From CAYXPG01 sp964564845 (GTDB taxonomy: Bacteria; Planctomycetota; Phycisphaerae; Sedimentisphaerales; Anaerobacaceae): a stretch of 8,569 nt of DNA. Made by a program: the position numbers and the translations under genes. Below, piece by piece: positions 6,965-8,569 of the stretch. The notes under the pieces were generated by a model. It was given only the letters and a program-made list of their open reading frames with translations, was not told the DNA's origin and ran no database searches. The stretch is taken from positions 1 through 8,569 of the forward strand of contig CAZMCN010000096.1 in the NCBI GenBank assembly GCA_964564845.1, in the 5' to 3' direction. The first letter of the stretch is position 1; the number at the start of each line of letters is the position of its first letter.

Positions 6965-8332
6965 TTAGAAGCTGTATATGAACGAAGTTTGAGCACGCAA
7001 ACTGTCTGCGCTGCTCTGGTCTTTGCGCTCTGTGTGCCATTGTGAAAGCTCAAAACCAATTTTGGTGTTTTTGTTAAGGGAATAAATCACGTTACCGAAT
7101 ATTGAGCGGTTTAACGTTCGTTCGTCGGCATTGACATCGTCAGCATTGACATCGTCCATACCAGCACCCAAGTTAAAACTCCATCTGCCGCAGGGGCCGA
7201 GACTTGCGGCAACCCAGCCGCCTGTACTGCCGATCTCCTTATAGTTTTTAGTCGTGTTAACCCCTTGGCCGATACCGCCGAAATACGTGTCGAGATTTTC
7301 ACCGGTAAAGAATTCGCCTTTGACGGTAAGCCATTTGTTAATCGGCTGAGTTAAATCAAGGTTGACCGACCAGCTATCAACATCTTTGGAGGTGTATTCT
7401 TCCTCTGCCCAGTGTCCTGAGATGCCAATTGAGGTTGGCCTTGAGCCGAACCAGGGAAATGTTAATCCCGCTCGGCCTTGGAGAGATGGGAAACCGGAAT
7501 CTTCACCTGATTTTGCGCCGGGTGAGGTGATTAGCTCATCATCGCCGATAGTTCTGGCCAAAGCGCCCTGCAGCTCAAACTCAATATCACCGTCCATCTC
7601 AAAACCTTTTGTCAAACGCAACTGTGGCCGTCTGTAGCCGATATTGCCCGCATCCCATAAAACTGTGTAATTCAAAGTGGAAGGGTATAACGGTGATATA
7701 ACATCCGAGGTTTGGCCGGCAAGAATGCTCAAGTTATCCTCGGGCCAGTCGATTTTCAGATAGCCGTGTCGCATCTGTATTTTTGCCTTGTTTTCAGCGG
7801 CATAATTACCAAAGAAATCAAACTCCAAAAGCCCGCTCGTTTTCATCTCGCCGTCGTCCGGGCCGGTAATCTTTAATCCCAGTCTTGTTTGATTGGCTGT
7901 CATATTGAATTCGTCATCGTCCCTGTTTGTTTCTTCCGAATCGACCCAAACGACATAATTTCCGGGATTCGTGCGAGAGGTGTCATAAGAAGCATCGAGC
8001 TTGATGTAACCGTAGAGTTCAATGTCTAAATTGGACCATGCCGGTTTTTTCTCCGTTGTGCTTTTGGAGACCATTGCAGCGATTTTCTGTAAGTCGGAAT
8101 CACGCAGTTTTGATACAGGTGTGGGTTTTGGCTCAGCGTCAGGGGCTTTTGTCTGCTGCATAACGAATTTCCTGAGTTCTTCCAGCTCCTTTTCCAGTCT
8201 TTCGACTCTCTGCTTCAACTGGGCATTTTCCTTGGCCAAATCATTGATATCTTTTGCTAAGCAGTCTTTTGCTGCTGCGGTAACCAGTACAAAACTTAAT
8301 AGAACCATTATTCTTTTAAAAGGAACAGTCAT
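6965..8332 (-). CDS. Outer-membrane porin with N-terminal coiled coil (DcaP-like)
   Basis: A 455-aa secreted beta-barrel protein. Residues 1-26 look like a signal peptide (basic FKR, hydrophobic IMVLLSFVLVTAAA, cleavage after CLA). Residues about 27-57 form a heptad-like coiled coil (LAKENAQLKQRVERLEKELEEL), followed by a Pro/Lys/Ala-rich linker to about 97. From about 103 (LDIELYGYIKLDASYD) alternating amphipathic strands run to the end, and the last residue is Phe455 in FIYSF, the usual signal for barrel assembly. Trimeric porins with an N-terminal coiled coil, such as DcaP, pass small anionic or dicarboxylate solutes; the substrate here is unknown. ATG 8332 is preferred because GGGAG sits 5 nt upstream; a longer version from TTG 8344 would overlap that site. 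A 15-bp tandem duplication near the C-terminus encodes DDVNA twice. No clear terminator follows, so read-through toward acs is possible. Confidence 0.85.
   Translation of the reverse strand: MTVPFKRIMVLLSFVLVTAAAKDCLAKDINDLAKENAQLKQRVERLEKELEELRKFVMQQTKAPDAEPKPTPVSKLRDSDLQKIAAMVSKSTTEKKPAWSNLDIELYGYIKLDASYDTSRTNPGNYVVWVDSEETNRDDDEFNMTANQTRLGLKITGPDDGEMKTSGLLEFDFFGNYAAENKAKIQMRHGYLKIDWPEDNLSILAGQTSDVISPLYPSTLNYTVLWDAGNIGYRRPQLRLTKGFEMDGDIEFELQGALARTIGDDELITSPGAKSGEDSGFPSLQGRAGLTFPWFGSRPTSIGISGHWAEEEYTSKDVDSWSVNLDLTQPINKWLTVKGEFFTGENLDTYFGGIGQGVNTTKNYKEIGSTGGWVAASLGPCGRWSFNLGAGMDDVNADDVNADERTLNRSIFGNVIYSLNKNTKIGFELSQWHTERKDQSSADSLRAQTSFIYSF
7122..7151 (-). repeat. Tandem 15-bp duplication inside the porin gene
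   Basis: Two adjacent 15-bp units, 7122-7136 and 7137-7151, differ at a single base (7127 g versus 7142 a). In the protein they give consecutive DDVNA-DDVNA, an acidic insertion between two predicted strands near the C-terminus, probably in a loop. The frame is kept. Confidence 0.85.
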
Positions 8333-8337
8333 TCTTA

Positions 8338-8342
8338 CTCCC
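8338..8342 (-). promoter_or_regulatory. Ribosome binding site of the porin gene
   Basis: GGGAG (complement of CTCCC) stands 5 nt upstream of ATG 8332. It overlaps the alternative TTG codon at 8342-8344, arguing against that upstream start. Confidence 0.6.
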
Positions 8343-8408
8343 AAATAGAACCTTTGGTTTTGTTATTGCCGAGAAGTCTGTGTGGGCAAGGTACACATAA
8401 AAAAATGT

Positions 8409-8437
8409 AATATAGTTCAAAACTGCGCTTATATCAA
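8409..8437 (-). promoter_or_regulatory. Sigma70-like promoter of the porin gene
   Basis: On the minus strand, TTGATA (complement of 8432-8437) and TATATT (complement of 8409-8414) are 17 nt apart, the same hexamers and spacing as the acs promoter. The predicted start is near 8402, leaving a leader of about 70 nt before ATG 8332. Confidence 0.65.
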
Positions 8438-8460
8438 TGAAAAAAATTGCAGATTTGTTT

Positions 8461-8477
8461 TACAGGGGGCATCTGTA
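8461..8477. repeat. Short inverted repeat upstream of the porin promoter
   Basis: TACAG (8461-8465) and CTGTA (8473-8477) flank GGGGCAT. It is centred roughly 65-70 bp upstream of the predicted porin transcript start, a position suited to an activator, but the arms are only 5 bp and could be chance. Confidence 0.3.
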
Positions 8478-8506
8478 GTTTGTAGGTACTTTTCATACAC
8501 AAGGTT

Positions 8507-8519
8507 TTTCGGACCGAAA
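8507..8519. repeat. 13-bp palindrome, possible operator
   Basis: TTTCGGACCGAAA is symmetric over 6-bp arms around a single A. It is too compact to make a good RNA hairpin and has an A run on its + side, so a protein-binding site is likelier than a terminator. It is about 110 bp upstream of the predicted porin transcript start. It could equally serve a gene beyond the right edge. The rest of 8520-8569 is AT-rich without recognisable content. Confidence 0.35.
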
Positions 8520-8569
8520 TAAAAAAAACATTCTAAACGATTTTTAACAAAATTACCGGTTCAATAAAT

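Noticed and set aside
8282..8332. Porin N-terminus as a lipoprotein signal because of a Cys near the cleavage site
   Set aside because: The residues before the Cys (AAAKD) do not form a lipobox; an ordinary signal peptidase I site after CLA fits better.

Overview
The window is 8.6 kb of bacterial chromosome with six genes, almost all devoted to acetate/acetyl-CoA metabolism. The organism is a Gram-negative (diderm) bacterium, because the last gene encodes a signal-peptide-bearing outer-membrane porin ending in Phe. The combination of a CoA-transferase fused to a GNAT acetyltransferase, an ADP-forming acyl-CoA ligase and a coiled-coil porin would suit a planctomycete of the Phycisphaerae type or a deltaproteobacterium. 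That placement is an inference and is weak.

Layout. On the + strand (1-3380) lies a tight run of three genes. The first is the 3' end of an ADP-forming acyl-CoA synthetase (ATP-grasp part, cut by the window edge). Next is an acetyl-CoA hydrolase/CoA-transferase with a C-terminal GNAT domain, then an AcuC-type zinc deacetylase. Gaps of 14 and 28 nt suggest one operon. It converges at 3381-3446 on a minus-strand block transcribed right to left: a coiled-coil porin (8332-6965), AMP-forming acetyl-CoA synthetase acs (6811-4832) and an OFA-family MFS transporter (4733-3447). The non-coding stretches are 8333-8569 (porin promoter and two inverted repeats), 6812-6964 (acs promoter), 4734-4831 (a strong 13-bp hairpin) and 3381-3446 (small convergent hairpins).

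How the genes fit together. The porin and the MFS carrier could bring small carboxylates across the outer and inner membranes. Acs activates acetate at the cost of ATP to AMP. The ADP-forming ligase and the CoA-transferase can run the acetate/acetyl-CoA interconversion in an energy-conserving or CoA-sparing way. The GNAT domain, the AcuC-like deacetylase and the acetylatable lysine of Acs (K622 in the PKTRSGK motif) together look like writer, eraser and target of a lysine-acetylation switch. This resembles Bacillus acuA/acuC/acsA and Salmonella Pat/CobB, but here the putative writer is fused to a CoA-transferase.

The porin and acs each have a sigma70-like promoter with the same hexamers and spacer length (TTGATA-N17-TATATT), which suggests similar strength or shared control. 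No mobile element, CRISPR array, tRNA or rRNA was seen.
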